From Candidatus Melainabacteria bacterium (GTDB lineage Bacteria > Cyanobacteriota > Vampirovibrionia > 2-02-FULL-35-15), in assembly GCA_023250155.1 (NCBI GenBank), contig JAHFBG010000008.1, forward strand, positions 1 through 64,000: a DNA stretch of 64,000 nt, in the 5' to 3' direction. The notes beneath the pieces are model-generated. The model had not been told where the DNA came from. It ran no database searches and was given only the letters and a program-made list of their open reading frames with translations. A program made the position numbers and the translations under genes. The first letter of the stretch is position 1; each line of letters starts with the position of its first letter. Positions 17,997 through 28,787 of the stretch are shown here, one piece after another.

Positions 17997-19522
17997 TTGA
18001 GAGTTTCTAAAGCTTTCTTAACTTCTTCCCTGTCATCAAAATGAATAGTTCTATCTTTTAAAATCTGATAGTCTTCATGACCTTTTCCAGCGAAAACTAC
18101 TACGTCATTTGAACTTGCTTTTGAAATAGCAATTTGAATAGCATTTTTTCTGTCTGCCTCTACTATTATGTTTGAAGTATTATTTATACCACTTAAAATA
18201 TCGCTAATAATTTGTTTTGGATCTTCAGAGCGTGGATTATCAGATGTTACTATTACTGTATCTGAATAGTTCTCAGCAATTTTTCCCATTTTAGGACGTT
18301 TAGTGGGATCTCTATCTCCACCGCAACCAAATACACAAATAAGGTTACTCTTTTTGTTTTCGTTTTTTCTTTTATCTGTGATTAGCTTTGCTGATTTTAA
18401 AATATTCTCAAGTCCATCTGGTGTATGTGCATAATCTACAATACAAAGAGGAGCATCAGGATTTTTCTCTGACTGGATTATTTGAAATCTTCCAGGTATT
18501 TCATTTGCTGTAGAAATAGCACTGAGAATGGTGTTCCTTTCAAGTCCTTCAGCATAGGCTACTGATATACTAGCCAAAATATTATAAACATTAAACATGC
18601 CATTTAATTTTGACTGGACTTTATTTTTTCCTAATGGTGAGGTTAGAGAAAAAGATAGTCCGCTTGATTCAAAAGAGATGTCACTAGCTTGAAAATCAGC
18701 TTTGTTATTTACTCCATAGCTATATAAGTTCACATTATTTTTATTTATTGACTTTGAAAAATCTTCAAAGATCTCATCGTCTCTATTTAAAATGGCATAT
18801 TTGTTTTTTTGAGGTGAAATATTTAACATCTCAAACAATTTTTTCTTAGCCTTGGAATATCCCGCCATAGTTAAGTGAAAATCCAGATGATCCTGTGTAA
18901 TGTTTGTAAGTACGGCACCTGTAAAACTACATTCACCTACTCTATATAGACTAAGTGCATGAGAACTTACTTCTATCGCTAAATGTGTAAAACCTTTTTC
19001 AACAAGTGTAGCCAACTGTTTTTGTAAATCAGATGCTTGTGGAGTGGTATGTTTAGCATCATAGTAATCTGAGTTTGAAGTTTCTCTTGTACCGAGAGTA
19101 CCAATTATGGCAGTTTTAAGTCTGGCATTTTCAAAAATATGTTGAATTAAATGTGTTGTAGTCGTTTTTCCATTAGTACCTGTAACTCCAATAATTCTAA
19201 GCTTTGTAGAAGGATGGTTATAAAAGAGATTAGCAAGTTTAGCAATAGCTATCTGTGTGTTGGTTGCATAAATTACAGGAAGTTTAGAATTGATTTTTAT
19301 TTGTGCAAGTATTGCAACTGCACCATTTTCTTCAGCTTCTTTTATATGATTGTGTCCATCTGTTTTTTCACCTATTAAACACACAAAAATATCACCTTGT
19401 TTTACTTCACGAGAGTCATAGGCAATGCCTGTAATTATGGCTTCAGCAGAATTAGAATAATCAGTCCCAAGTGTAATGCAAATATCTTTAATGCTTAGTT
19501 GATGATTTGTGTTTTTGTTCAT
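17990..19522 (-). CDS. murE: UDP-N-acetylmuramoyl-tripeptide synthetase (meso-DAP type)
   Basis: MurE adds the third residue to the peptidoglycan stem peptide in the cytoplasm. The 510-residue protein has the Mur ligase ATP loop GVTGTNGKTTTTH near 118-130. The substrate-selecting motif reads DNPRSEDP, which in characterised enzymes specifies meso-diaminopimelate and not lysine. That fits a diderm cell wall and the nearby M14 peptidase. No ribosome site is visible before the ATG. It is followed by aroE with an overlapping start. Confidence 0.95.
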   Translation of the reverse strand: MNKNTNHQLSIKDICITLGTDYSNSAEAIITGIAYDSREVKQGDIFVCLIGEKTDGHNHIKEAEENGAVAILAQIKINSKLPVIYATNTQIAIAKLANLFYNHPSTKLRIIGVTGTNGKTTTTHLIQHIFENARLKTAIIGTLGTRETSNSDYYDAKHTTPQASDLQKQLATLVEKGFTHLAIEVSSHALSLYRVGECSFTGAVLTNITQDHLDFHLTMAGYSKAKKKLFEMLNISPQKNKYAILNRDDEIFEDFSKSINKNNVNLYSYGVNNKADFQASDISFESSGLSFSLTSPLGKNKVQSKLNGMFNVYNILASISVAYAEGLERNTILSAISTANEIPGRFQIIQSEKNPDAPLCIVDYAHTPDGLENILKSAKLITDKRKNENKKSNLICVFGCGGDRDPTKRPKMGKIAENYSDTVIVTSDNPRSEDPKQIISDILSGINNTSNIIVEADRKNAIQIAISKASSNDVVVFAGKGHEDYQILKDRTIHFDDREEVKKALETLKC

Positions 19523-19626
19523 TGGTTATAAGTCTAGAACCGTATTCTATAGCTTGTCTTAGGATATAATAAATATATCATAGGTGCTAAATCCAAGAAT
19601 AAAAATGCAAAAAGAAGACTAGGAAT

Positions 19627-20322
19627 ATGACTCTGCTAGATATGCAAAAACTTGTTTTAGGAAAAAGTGTACAAGGAAAAGAAATAGCTGGCTATTCTTT
19701 TGGTGATGAAAATTGTTTCAATAAAACACTTATTGTTGGAGGGATTCATGGTGTAGAGCCACAGTCTAAAGAAGTTTGTGAAATGTATGTCTCAGATATT
19801 GAAGATAAACCTTTTCCAAAAGATTGTTATTTACTTTTAATTCCATGTATTAATCCTGATGGTATTGAAGCTAATACACGTGGAAATGCAAACGGTGTAG
19901 ATTTAAATAGAAACTTCCCATCGAGCGGTTGGCAAAGTACTCCATTAGCAGGAAACAATGCTTATTATCCTGGTATAAAACCTGCGTCAGAACCGGAGAC
20001 ACAAATAATAGTTAGTCTTTTAAAAAATTATAATTTTAAAAAAATATTTGCAATTCATACAAATCACACTATTCAATTTCCTAACCCACCTATGGTGAAT
20101 TATGATGGTGAGCAATCTCGAGAATTAGCTGAAAAACTTAGTGTTGCTACTGGGTTGATGGCACATCATGATATTGGTTATCCTACGCCAGGTTCACTGG
20201 GTGTATGGGTAGGACATGAGCTAAAGAAAATCTCAGTAACAGTTGAACTTGATGATACTAAAACATCGAAAGAACTTTATAAAAAACATGGATTAATGTT
20301 TGAGGTAGGGGTAATTGGATAG
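19627..20322 (+). CDS. M14-family zinc carboxypeptidase (MpaA-like)
   Basis: The 231-residue enzyme lacks a signal peptide, so it acts in the cytoplasm. Zinc ligands are His41 and Glu44 (IHGVEP) and His144 (AIHTNH). The substrate-binding RGNANGVDLNRNFP (85-98) and catalytic Glu207 (VTVELDD) are also present. This compact layout is that of MpaA-type amidases, which cut gamma-D-Glu-mDAP in recycled murein peptides. Its position next to an mDAP-type murE (divergent, 104 bp apart) fits that role, but substrate is an inference. A TATAAT element lies at 19565-19570. Confidence 0.85.
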   Translation: MTLLDMQKLVLGKSVQGKEIAGYSFGDENCFNKTLIVGGIHGVEPQSKEVCEMYVSDIEDKPFPKDCYLLLIPCINPDGIEANTRGNANGVDLNRNFPSSGWQSTPLAGNNAYYPGIKPASEPETQIIVSLLKNYNFKKIFAIHTNHTIQFPNPPMVNYDGEQSRELAEKLSVATGLMAHHDIGYPTPGSLGVWVGHELKKISVTVELDDTKTSKELYKKHGLMFEVGVIG

Positions 20323-20463
20323 AACTTTGAAAAAAATAATGTAAATAAAAGTATTCTGCTCGTATGTTTTAAGTAAATAATTGTTAAGTAACCCTTCCAA
20401 TCGTAAATTATTTAGAATATAATTACGTAATAGCAAAATACATAATATATTAAAGGAGGGGAT

Positions 20464-20844
20464 ATGGAATTATCAGGTATAAAATCATCAAAATTAGGTG
20501 CATTTGGGATAGGTGCAGCATTATTACTGGGTGCTGCAGGATGTAGCAGTAATCCAGGAAAACAATTAGCTGGAGCGGATACTAACAATGATGGAGTACT
20601 TTCAAGACAAGAAGCTGCAACATATATAATTAATAGATTTGACCAAGGAAAAACAAGATGTGCTGTTACCAGCCATAGACGACATGGTTTATCTTTAAAT
20701 GAGATTGAAGCAGCAAGAATATTTGGGGAGCAAGCTAGAGAGTCTTCTCCAGAGCATGCAAGAGTATTTCTTGATGTGTTATCAATTTTAGAAAGAACTT
20801 ATAGAGATCCACTTGAAAATCCTGAAATTTTAAATCCACCTTAA
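20464..20844 (+). CDS. small lipoprotein with one EF-hand-like loop
   Basis: The 126-residue protein has a signal peptide with a lipobox (LGAAGC, Cys about 27), so it should be lipid-anchored. An EF-hand-type calcium loop follows at about 39-50 (DTNNDGVLSRQE, with Asp/Asn/Asp/Glu at coordinating positions). The rest is helical. The start has a very strong ribosome site (AAAGGAGGGG), and a TATAAT lies at 20418-20423, so expression may be high. A single loop suggests calcium binding for structure or dimer formation. Function unknown. Confidence 0.75.
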   Translation: MELSGIKSSKLGAFGIGAALLLGAAGCSSNPGKQLAGADTNNDGVLSRQEAATYIINRFDQGKTRCAVTSHRRHGLSLNEIEAARIFGEQARESSPEHARVFLDVLSILERTYRDPLENPEILNPP

Positions 20845-20889
20845 AATCCATAAGGTCATTTTTTTCAAGATTAGTAAATAAAAGATGCT

Positions 20890-23118
20890 TTACTGTGCAA
20901 GTACTTTCTCTCTTTCCTCATTAGTAATGCCACGCATTGTAAGGCTTATACGTCCTTTTTCATCTATTTCACGAACCCTGACTACTATTATGTCGCCAGG
21001 CTTTACTACGTCTTCTACTTTTTCTGTTCTTTTATCTTGAAGTTGAGAAATGTGGACCATACCTTCTTTCCCGGGAAGAATTTCTACAAAAGCTCCTATT
21101 TGAGCTGTTCTTAAAACCTTTCCTGAATAAATGGCACCAGGTTGAACTTTTTCTGTTAACCCTTGTATCCACTTTCTTGCTTTAAAAGCACTATCATTAT
21201 CGATTGAAGCAATTAAAACTGTTCCATCATCTTCAATATCTATCTTTGCACCTGTTTCTTCAGTGATCCTTCTAATCATTTTTCCTCCAGGACCAATGAT
21301 GGTACTAATATCTGACATATCAACTTTCACTGTATATATGCGAGGTGCCCATTTTGAAAGCTCTGTGCGTGGCTTAGGAAGGATCTCAAGCATTTTTTCT
21401 AAGATGAATAGTCTTCCAATCTTTGCTTGTTCTAAAGCAATCTTCATTATCTCTAATGTAATTCCGCTAATCTTCATGTCCATTTGAAGGGCTGAAATGC
21501 CTTTTCTTGAGCCTGTGACCTTAAAATCCATATCACCAAGAAAATCTTCAAGTCCTTGAATATCAGTAAGGATGGCAAACTTGTCACCTTCTTTAATTAG
21601 TCCCATGGCTACTCCTGCAATAGGCGCTTTAATAGGAACGCCTGCGTCCATCAAAGAAAGTGTGCTTCCACAAGTACTTGCCATACTAGTGGAGCCATTT
21701 GATTCAAGAACTTCTGAGACCACTCTGATTGTATATGGAAAAGTTTCTTTATTTGGCAAAACAGGCATTAATGCACGTTCTGCTAATACACCATGTCCTA
21801 CTTCTCTTCGCCCTGGAGTTCTGCTTGGCTTAACTTCACCGACAGAATATCCTGGGAAATTGTAGTGATGCATGTATCTTTTTTCTGTTTGAGGATCTGT
21901 TGTATCTAACTTTTGTGCATCACCACTGGTACCTAATGTACATGAAGACAAAACTTGTGTAGTACCTCTTGTGAAGAGTCCTGTTCCATGAGATCGTGGA
22001 ACTATACCAACTTCACAGGAAATAGGTCTAATTTCATTACACTTTCTACCATCAGCCCTTATGCCTTCTTCTAAGATTTTTTTCCGCATTAATTTTTCTT
22101 CAAGCCCTTTAATTAGATTTTGAATCTCTTTTTCTATTGCTTCTGGCTTCTTTTCATGTTTTTCTTTTAGTTCTTTTGTGTTTTTGGAAGAAGAGTTAAT
22201 CAAATCTACAAATGCTGCAATTGATTTCTCCTTTGCCTCTTTTAAATACTTCTTATGAGTTTCTTTATCTTTAACACTATCCATTGATTTTAAAAGTGAT
22301 TCTTTAGCATGCTTTTCTACTAAATCAATCAAGATTTTATTAGGTTCAGGTGAAGTAACTTCAACCTTTTTTGTTCCATATATTTGTGCAAATTGCTTTT
22401 GTGCTTCTACTTGTTGTTTAATAATTGGTTGAGCAAAAGCAAGGGCATTTAAAATGGTTTCTTCAGATACAAGTTCAGCACCTGCTTCTACCATTAGGAT
22501 TGAATCACTTGTCCCAGCTACTACAAGATCAAGTTCACTTTTTTCTATTTCTTCAAATGTTGGATTGGCAATAAATTTATTATGAACAAGTCCAACTCTT
22601 ATTGCTCCAATTGGCCCATTAAATGGAATATTTGATAATGAAAGCGCAAATGAAGCACCTAAAATTGCAAGAGTATCTGGTGGATTTATTTGATCTATAC
22701 TAAGTGCAGTTGCTACAATTTGAACATCATTGAAATAATTCTCTGGAAATAAAGGCCTTAATGGTCTATCCATTAAACGACAAATTAGAACAGATTTGTC
22801 TGAAGGCTTTCCTTCTCGTCTATTGTAACTACCAGGGATTCTACCTACTGAACAAATTCTTTCTTCAAAATCACAAAGAAGAGGAAAAAAATCAATATCT
22901 TTTCTTTGTTCATCAGACTTTACTGCTGTAACTAATAAGACTGTGTCGCCACATTGAATGGTAACAGAGCCATTACTTGATTTGGCAAGCTTTCCAGTTT
23001 GTACTATTACATTTTTACCACCAATATTTAAAATGGTTTCTTTGGCTTCTTTTATAACTTGTTCTTTTTCTGTTGTTTGAATCTCTTCTGTTTTTTCTGT
23101 ACTTTTTGTAGTGGTCAT
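20890..23118 (-). CDS. pnp: polyribonucleotide nucleotidyltransferase
   Basis: PNPase degrades RNA 3'-to-5' with phosphate and is a core part of mRNA turnover. The 742-residue protein has two RNase PH domains joined by a helical linker (about 240-355, here rich in Lys/Glu), then a KH domain (GPGGKMIRRITEETGAKIDI) and an S1 domain (GAFVEILPGKEGMVHISQL). A charged N-terminal extension of about 25 residues is longer than usual. AGAGGAAAT precedes the ATG. It follows rpsO by 122 bp, the classic rpsO-pnp order. Confidence 0.96.
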   Translation of the reverse strand: MTTTKSTEKTEEIQTTEKEQVIKEAKETILNIGGKNVIVQTGKLAKSSNGSVTIQCGDTVLLVTAVKSDEQRKDIDFFPLLCDFEERICSVGRIPGSYNRREGKPSDKSVLICRLMDRPLRPLFPENYFNDVQIVATALSIDQINPPDTLAILGASFALSLSNIPFNGPIGAIRVGLVHNKFIANPTFEEIEKSELDLVVAGTSDSILMVEAGAELVSEETILNALAFAQPIIKQQVEAQKQFAQIYGTKKVEVTSPEPNKILIDLVEKHAKESLLKSMDSVKDKETHKKYLKEAKEKSIAAFVDLINSSSKNTKELKEKHEKKPEAIEKEIQNLIKGLEEKLMRKKILEEGIRADGRKCNEIRPISCEVGIVPRSHGTGLFTRGTTQVLSSCTLGTSGDAQKLDTTDPQTEKRYMHHYNFPGYSVGEVKPSRTPGRREVGHGVLAERALMPVLPNKETFPYTIRVVSEVLESNGSTSMASTCGSTLSLMDAGVPIKAPIAGVAMGLIKEGDKFAILTDIQGLEDFLGDMDFKVTGSRKGISALQMDMKISGITLEIMKIALEQAKIGRLFILEKMLEILPKPRTELSKWAPRIYTVKVDMSDISTIIGPGGKMIRRITEETGAKIDIEDDGTVLIASIDNDSAFKARKWIQGLTEKVQPGAIYSGKVLRTAQIGAFVEILPGKEGMVHISQLQDKRTEKVEDVVKPGDIIVVRVREIDEKGRISLTMRGITNEEREKVLAQ

Positions 23119-23240
23119 TATTTCCTCTTTTCATTTCTTAATTGTTGTTTTAATCTAATTGCCTACTAACACACCAATCTTTTTAAAAAGACTTTTCTTG
23201 ATTTGAATAAAAAAGATTGAGGGTAAGTAATTATTTCCAA

Positions 23241-23510
23241 CTAGTTTCTAAGAGCCAATTGGTCAATGATTTTTCTATAGATTTCAACGTTTTGCTTTTC
23301 CAAGTAATTCAAATGACGTCTTCTTTTTCCAACCATCATAATCAGCCCACGCTGACATTGATAGTCTTTAGGATTAGTTGTTAAATGCTTTGTTAATTCG
23401 TTAATCCTTTCAGTAAGAATTGATACTTGAACTTCTGGAGAACCATTATCCTTTTTATGTTTTTGATATTGAGTAGTTAACTCCTTTTTCTTTTCTTTTG
23501 TAATTGACAT
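23241..23510 (-). CDS. rpsO: 30S ribosomal protein S15
   Basis: S15 binds the central domain of 16S rRNA and forms a bridge to the 50S subunit. The 89-residue protein has the family segments NGSPEVQVSILTERI, QRGLIMMVGKRRRHLNYL and a C-terminal helix. The ribosome site is AAAAGGTG. It is the first gene of an rpsO-pnp operon and lies divergently upstream of the 16S rRNA gene. Confidence 0.97.
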   Translation of the reverse strand: MSITKEKKKELTTQYQKHKKDNGSPEVQVSILTERINELTKHLTTNPKDYQCQRGLIMMVGKRRRHLNYLEKQNVEIYRKIIDQLALRN

Positions 23511-23687
23511 TTTTTACACCTTTTCTCGTATAATAATTTACCATGCATATTAAATTTTCTAACACTTATTTAATATCTAAGCAATTGTTAATACAGGCAT
23601 ACATGGTTAAAATTTTAAAAATTATTGTTTAAATGATTAATTGTTCAACTTGATTAATTATTATAACAATCTAGATAGTTATAAAAT

Positions 23688-23716
23688 TTGCTATTAATTA
23701 AGTTGCTTGCTATTAT
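23688..23716 (+). promoter_or_regulatory. candidate 16S rRNA promoter
   Basis: TTGCTA (23688-23693), a 17-bp spacer and TATTAT (23711-23716) make a sigma-70-type promoter about 150 bp before the mature 16S end. Transcription would start near 23723 and produce the leader that contains the processing arm. Other AT-rich boxes nearby are possible alternatives. Confidence 0.45.
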
Positions 23717-23810
23717 AGTTGTCCGCCATAAATTTTCTTGGCATGAAGACTGAAAATTAGAAAACGACGAAAACTTTTTTTTATTTTTGGTAGAGATAAA
23801 AATGAACTTT

Positions 23811-23835
23811 TCTCTACCGAAATGTAAGCCTGTCA
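23811..23835 (+). promoter_or_regulatory. 5' arm of the pre-16S processing stalk
   Basis: This leader segment is complementary to 25472-25497 in the trailer. The pairing runs over about 24 bp with two single-base bulges. Such stalks enclose the 16S precursor and are cut by RNase III. The arm overlaps the leader hairpin (TCTCTACC), so the two structures are mutually exclusive. Confidence 0.65.
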
Positions 23836-23862
23836 AAAATTTGAGCATTTAAGTACTAAATT

Positions 23863-25805
<1,943 letters not shown>

Positions 25806-25919
25806 ATGTGTGGATGTTCAATACCAATGATGCTTGGAACTTTTGTTTTAATTTCTTCTGTAATCTGGTGGATGAATACTAAGTTTGAACAGATTTTAAA
25901 TGAACTAAAGAAAAAGTAA
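25806..25919 (+). CDS. 37-residue single-span membrane protein
   Basis: A very short gene with a strong ribosome site (AAAGGAGATAAACT before ATG). The product starts MCGCSIPMMLGTF, has one hydrophobic span (about 8-23, ending VIWW) and a charged amphipathic tail (NTKFEQILNELKKK). The good start signal and the clean membrane-plus-tail layout argue for a real small protein. It lies between the 16S gene and the inverted tRNA-Ile. Function unknown. Confidence 0.5.
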   Translation: MCGCSIPMMLGTFVLISSVIWWMNTKFEQILNELKKK

Positions 25920-25941
25920 ATTTATTAGGAGTGTAATGAAA

Positions 25942-26015
<74 letters not shown>

Positions 26016-26268
26016 TTATTTGAATATAAATACAATAATATAAAATCAGGATTCAATAAAAACCATATAATTATAACTTGTAATTTATTTGTTAATAAGC
26101 TTGAAATGATTTATTAATCTTTTTACTAGATTTATGTTACTTATAGAACATTAATAGGTAAACTCTGCTATTAGCCTTCTAGTAGACTTGACATGTTGAT
26201 CTCTATTTGATTTAATGTGTATCACTTCTGATTTTTGATTATCTTGATAAGTCTTGGATTAATATATT

Positions 26269-27219
26269 ATGCATTTTGAGAAAATTGGTCTCTCATTAAA
26301 TCCTTTAGATTATACGAGTGTAGTTCGTAAACATCAAAATGGTGCTAATGCTTTGAAAAAACTAGTTCGTGAAAATCATGAACTTAATGATATTGGTAGT
26401 CCTGTGACATCAACACAATTGTTAACTACAGAAGAAAAAGAAAATCAAAAAGCCGTTAATAGACTTGTTTATAGTATTTTCCAATTAAATGGTGCAACAC
26501 AAATACTTTTACAAGAAAGAAGACCACAATTAAATCAAGAACTTTCTAAATTTCGAGATCTAGGTGCTGGTGAAAGAGTTCGTGAATTTATTAAAGAACA
26601 TGAATTGATTGAAAAGAAAGAAAAGCTAAAAGAATCAAAGAAGAAACCACAATTAGAAGATCTAAGCACAAACCAGTCTGTATCTAGTGAAGTTATTGAA
26701 ATTGGTTCTGAAATAAAAAATTTAACAACAGAGCAAAAAAAACAAAAAGATGAATCTTACAGATATATGGCAGAAAAAAGAAGAGCATTTGTTGAGGCAT
26801 TAAGCATTTCTCGAGAACTGCCTGCTTTAGGTCTTGCAGGTATTCTTATGTCTGGTCCTCAAGTATATGTTCCATTTTTTACAGCTGATGGCATTGGTAT
26901 AAAAAGCATGGCGAAAAATGTAAGATTGGCTACTCTTATGATATTTGAAGTAGAGATTTTATCTACTTTAATGAAATATGAATATGAACAAAGGAATAAA
27001 ATAGTTACAGATTCGCAAATGGATTTTATTTTTAATACTAGTGCAGATCATATAGCTAACTTACAAACTATTTCTCAAGCCCTTTCTCAAAAAAACTATG
27101 GTACAAATGATAGAGATCCACAAGTTTCTGAAAAAGCTAACCAGATAGAAGACTTTGCTTATAAAGCAGCAGCAGTAATCAAAGATGACAAAAACCCTTC
27201 TCTAGTAAGTATTCTTTAA
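26269..27219 (+). CDS. uncharacterised helical cytoplasmic protein
   Basis: The 316-residue protein is strongly helical and charged, with a probable coiled coil around 100-165 (KEHELIEKKEKLKESKKK, LTTEQKKQKDESYRYMAEKRR). A less polar middle section (about 180-220: LPALGLAGILMSGPQVYVPFFTADGIGI) could pack against a membrane or partner. No signal peptide, Cys or known motif is seen. The ATG lacks a ribosome site. It stands alone between tRNA-Ile and the PPK2 gene. Family not recognised. Confidence 0.6.
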   Translation: MHFEKIGLSLNPLDYTSVVRKHQNGANALKKLVRENHELNDIGSPVTSTQLLTTEEKENQKAVNRLVYSIFQLNGATQILLQERRPQLNQELSKFRDLGAGERVREFIKEHELIEKKEKLKESKKKPQLEDLSTNQSVSSEVIEIGSEIKNLTTEQKKQKDESYRYMAEKRRAFVEALSISRELPALGLAGILMSGPQVYVPFFTADGIGIKSMAKNVRLATLMIFEVEILSTLMKYEYEQRNKIVTDSQMDFIFNTSADHIANLQTISQALSQKNYGTNDRDPQVSEKANQIEDFAYKAAAVIKDDKNPSLVSIL

Positions 27220-27368
27220 ATTAGATTGTTTAATCTTTGTAAACGTTAGGTAAGAATGCTAGGCTGAATGGTAAGAATGCTTAACAACTTGTTTGTTAAT
27301 CCTTGATCATAAGATAAATATTTGTTCTAATTATCTTTAATAGCTAGTTTTGAAATCGTAAGGCTTTT

Positions 27369-28217
27369 ATGGAACCAATTCAACCTGTTGGAAGACCATT
27401 TTATATACCTGACTTTTATAAAAAGTATGTAGTTACTCCAGGTACTCAAATAAAACTTTCAAATTATGATCCAAATGATACCTGTGGTCTTGAACTAAAT
27501 AAAGATATTAAAGCTTTATTTATAAGCAATAGGAATCAGATTCGCCAACTTCTCCATCTTATTTATTCAGAGAATAAGCAAGCGCTTTTAGGAGTAGTTC
27601 AAGGCATGGATACCGCTGGAAAGGATGGTGTAATAAAACATTTAATGAGAGGGGTTGATCATAGGTGTTGTGAGGTCACTCATTTTAAAGCACCTACAAG
27701 TGCAGAAAGACAACAAACTTATTTGTATCGTATCTTTAGACGAGAACCTAAAAAGGGTCGCATAGGATGGTTTCATCGCTCACACTATGAAGATATTTTA
27801 CCAGTCAGGGTTAAAAATCTAGTTCCAGAAAATGTTTGGAGAGCTAGATATGATCAAATTAATAACTTTGAAAAATATCTAACAGAAAATAATGTTCAAG
27901 TTTTAAAATTCTTTTTGTATATGAGTGAGAATGAACAAAAAAACCGTTTAATTGAAAGGCGTGATAAACCTAATAAACAATGGAAACTAAGTCCAGATGA
28001 TATTAAAGAGCGAGAACATTGGGATAAGTATATGGAAGCTTATGAAGATGCAATTAGCAAATGTAGTACAGATTATGCTCCATGGTTTATAATACCAGCT
28101 AATAATAAATGGTTTAGAGATCTTGTTGTTTCTCAACTGCTTCTTGAAAGCCTTCAAAAGATGAGTGTTACGCTACCTGTGCCATCTTTTGATCCAAGTA
28201 AGATACAAATAGAATAA
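27369..28217 (+). CDS. PPK2-family polyphosphate:nucleotide phosphotransferase
   Basis: PPK2 enzymes move phosphate between polyphosphate and nucleotides. The 282-residue protein has the P-loop GMDTAGKDG near residue 80, the lid-module residues GRIGWFHRSHYEDILPVRV near 137-155 and a C-terminal RDLVVSQLLLESL helix. The HRSHYED form matches the PPK2-related subgroup of about 260-290 residues. It would link energy storage in polyphosphate to ADP or ATP supply. It is convergent with the TusA-like gene, with 2 bp between stops. Confidence 0.88.
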   Translation: MEPIQPVGRPFYIPDFYKKYVVTPGTQIKLSNYDPNDTCGLELNKDIKALFISNRNQIRQLLHLIYSENKQALLGVVQGMDTAGKDGVIKHLMRGVDHRCCEVTHFKAPTSAERQQTYLYRIFRREPKKGRIGWFHRSHYEDILPVRVKNLVPENVWRARYDQINNFEKYLTENNVQVLKFFLYMSENEQKNRLIERRDKPNKQWKLSPDDIKEREHWDKYMEAYEDAISKCSTDYAPWFIIPANNKWFRDLVVSQLLLESLQKMSVTLPVPSFDPSKIQIE

Positions 28218-28219
28218 TC

Positions 28220-28456
28220 CTACTTAGCTATTAAAACCTTAAAATACTTATTTACCTCTTCCTTTAGTAGAATACTGTGTCCTTCTTCAAGAATACTCTG
28301 TGACACGCTTTCAATTGGTTCACCTTGATCTAACCATACTTCAAGAATCTGATTTGACTCCATTTTATCTAATTGAATCTTAGTTTTAACAAAATTTAGA
28401 GGACATGGAACTCCTCGTAAATCCAGGACAAAATCAGGCTTTATAATATCAGTCAT
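28220..28456 (-). CDS. TusA-like sulfur-carrier protein (CPLN variant)
   Basis: This 78-residue protein has the TusA/SirA fold with the sulfur-carrying Cys in DLRGVPCPLNFVKTK. Classical TusA has CPxP; here the second Pro is Asn. I associate the GxPCPLNFVxTK form, together with the following EVWLDQGEPIESV, with cyanobacterial homologs. The gene starts 6 bp after the Cys-rich gene and so is probably co-translated with it. A role in relaying sulfur is known for the family; the target here is unknown. Confidence 0.85.
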   Translation of the reverse strand: MTDIIKPDFVLDLRGVPCPLNFVKTKIQLDKMESNQILEVWLDQGEPIESVSQSILEEGHSILLKEEVNKYFKVLIAK

Positions 28457-28462
28457 TTGTAG

Positions 28463-28732
28463 TTATTTACTAAAACATTTGTTGATAACACAGGTATTAG
28501 GTAAGGGACATTCATTGTGAGTTTTCATTTTAACCCATTCTTTTTTAAAACAATCTCTACTTTGAATATAACCATATACAAAATCAAACAAGCTTTCCAT
28601 GTCTTGATTGTGTAGTTGTGATAAGCAGTTTAAGCAATATTGTTCTTCTACATATCCTAAAGCAAGACTTATATTATATGTTCTACGACATATGTCTTGA
28701 TTGCATTTTGGACAAGGAAAAGGGAAATTCAT
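28463..28732 (-). CDS. cysteine-rich zinc-ribbon-like protein
   Basis: The 89-residue product starts MNFPFPCPKCNQDICRRTYN and contains nine Cys, in the clusters CPKC-x4-C, YCLNC, then single Cys and ECPLPNTC...NKC towards the end. The arrangement suggests one zinc ribbon or cluster-binding fold plus a Cys-rich tail. A longer reading back to 28945 would overlap rplY in another frame and give low-complexity Leu/Gln sequence, so I use ATG 28732. It lies between rplY and the TusA-like gene, 6 bp from the latter, which hints at a joint role in sulfur handling. Confidence 0.7.
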   Translation of the reverse strand: MNFPFPCPKCNQDICRRTYNISLALGYVEEQYCLNCLSQLHNQDMESLFDFVYGYIQSRDCFKKEWVKMKTHNECPLPNTCVINKCFSK

Positions 28733-28787
28733 ATAACGTACAGTGTTTAGCGAATAACGATTAGTAGGGTAAAAGAGTCTTTCTAAT

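Larger units (their letters stand above)
23511..23862. other. rpsO / 16S rRNA divergent regulatory region
   Basis: This 352-bp AT-rich region holds the rpsO promoter on one strand and the 16S promoter and leader on the other. Besides the promoter and processing arm listed separately, it contains a hairpin with arms GGTAGAGA (23789-23796) and TCTCTACC (23811-23818) in the leader RNA. I see no credible gene; a 64-codon open frame on the minus strand lies across the rRNA leader. Confidence 0.5.

Noticed and set aside
23654..23848. 64-codon minus-strand frame upstream of 16S
   Set aside because: It runs across the 16S promoter and leader and has no ribosome site or recognisable features.
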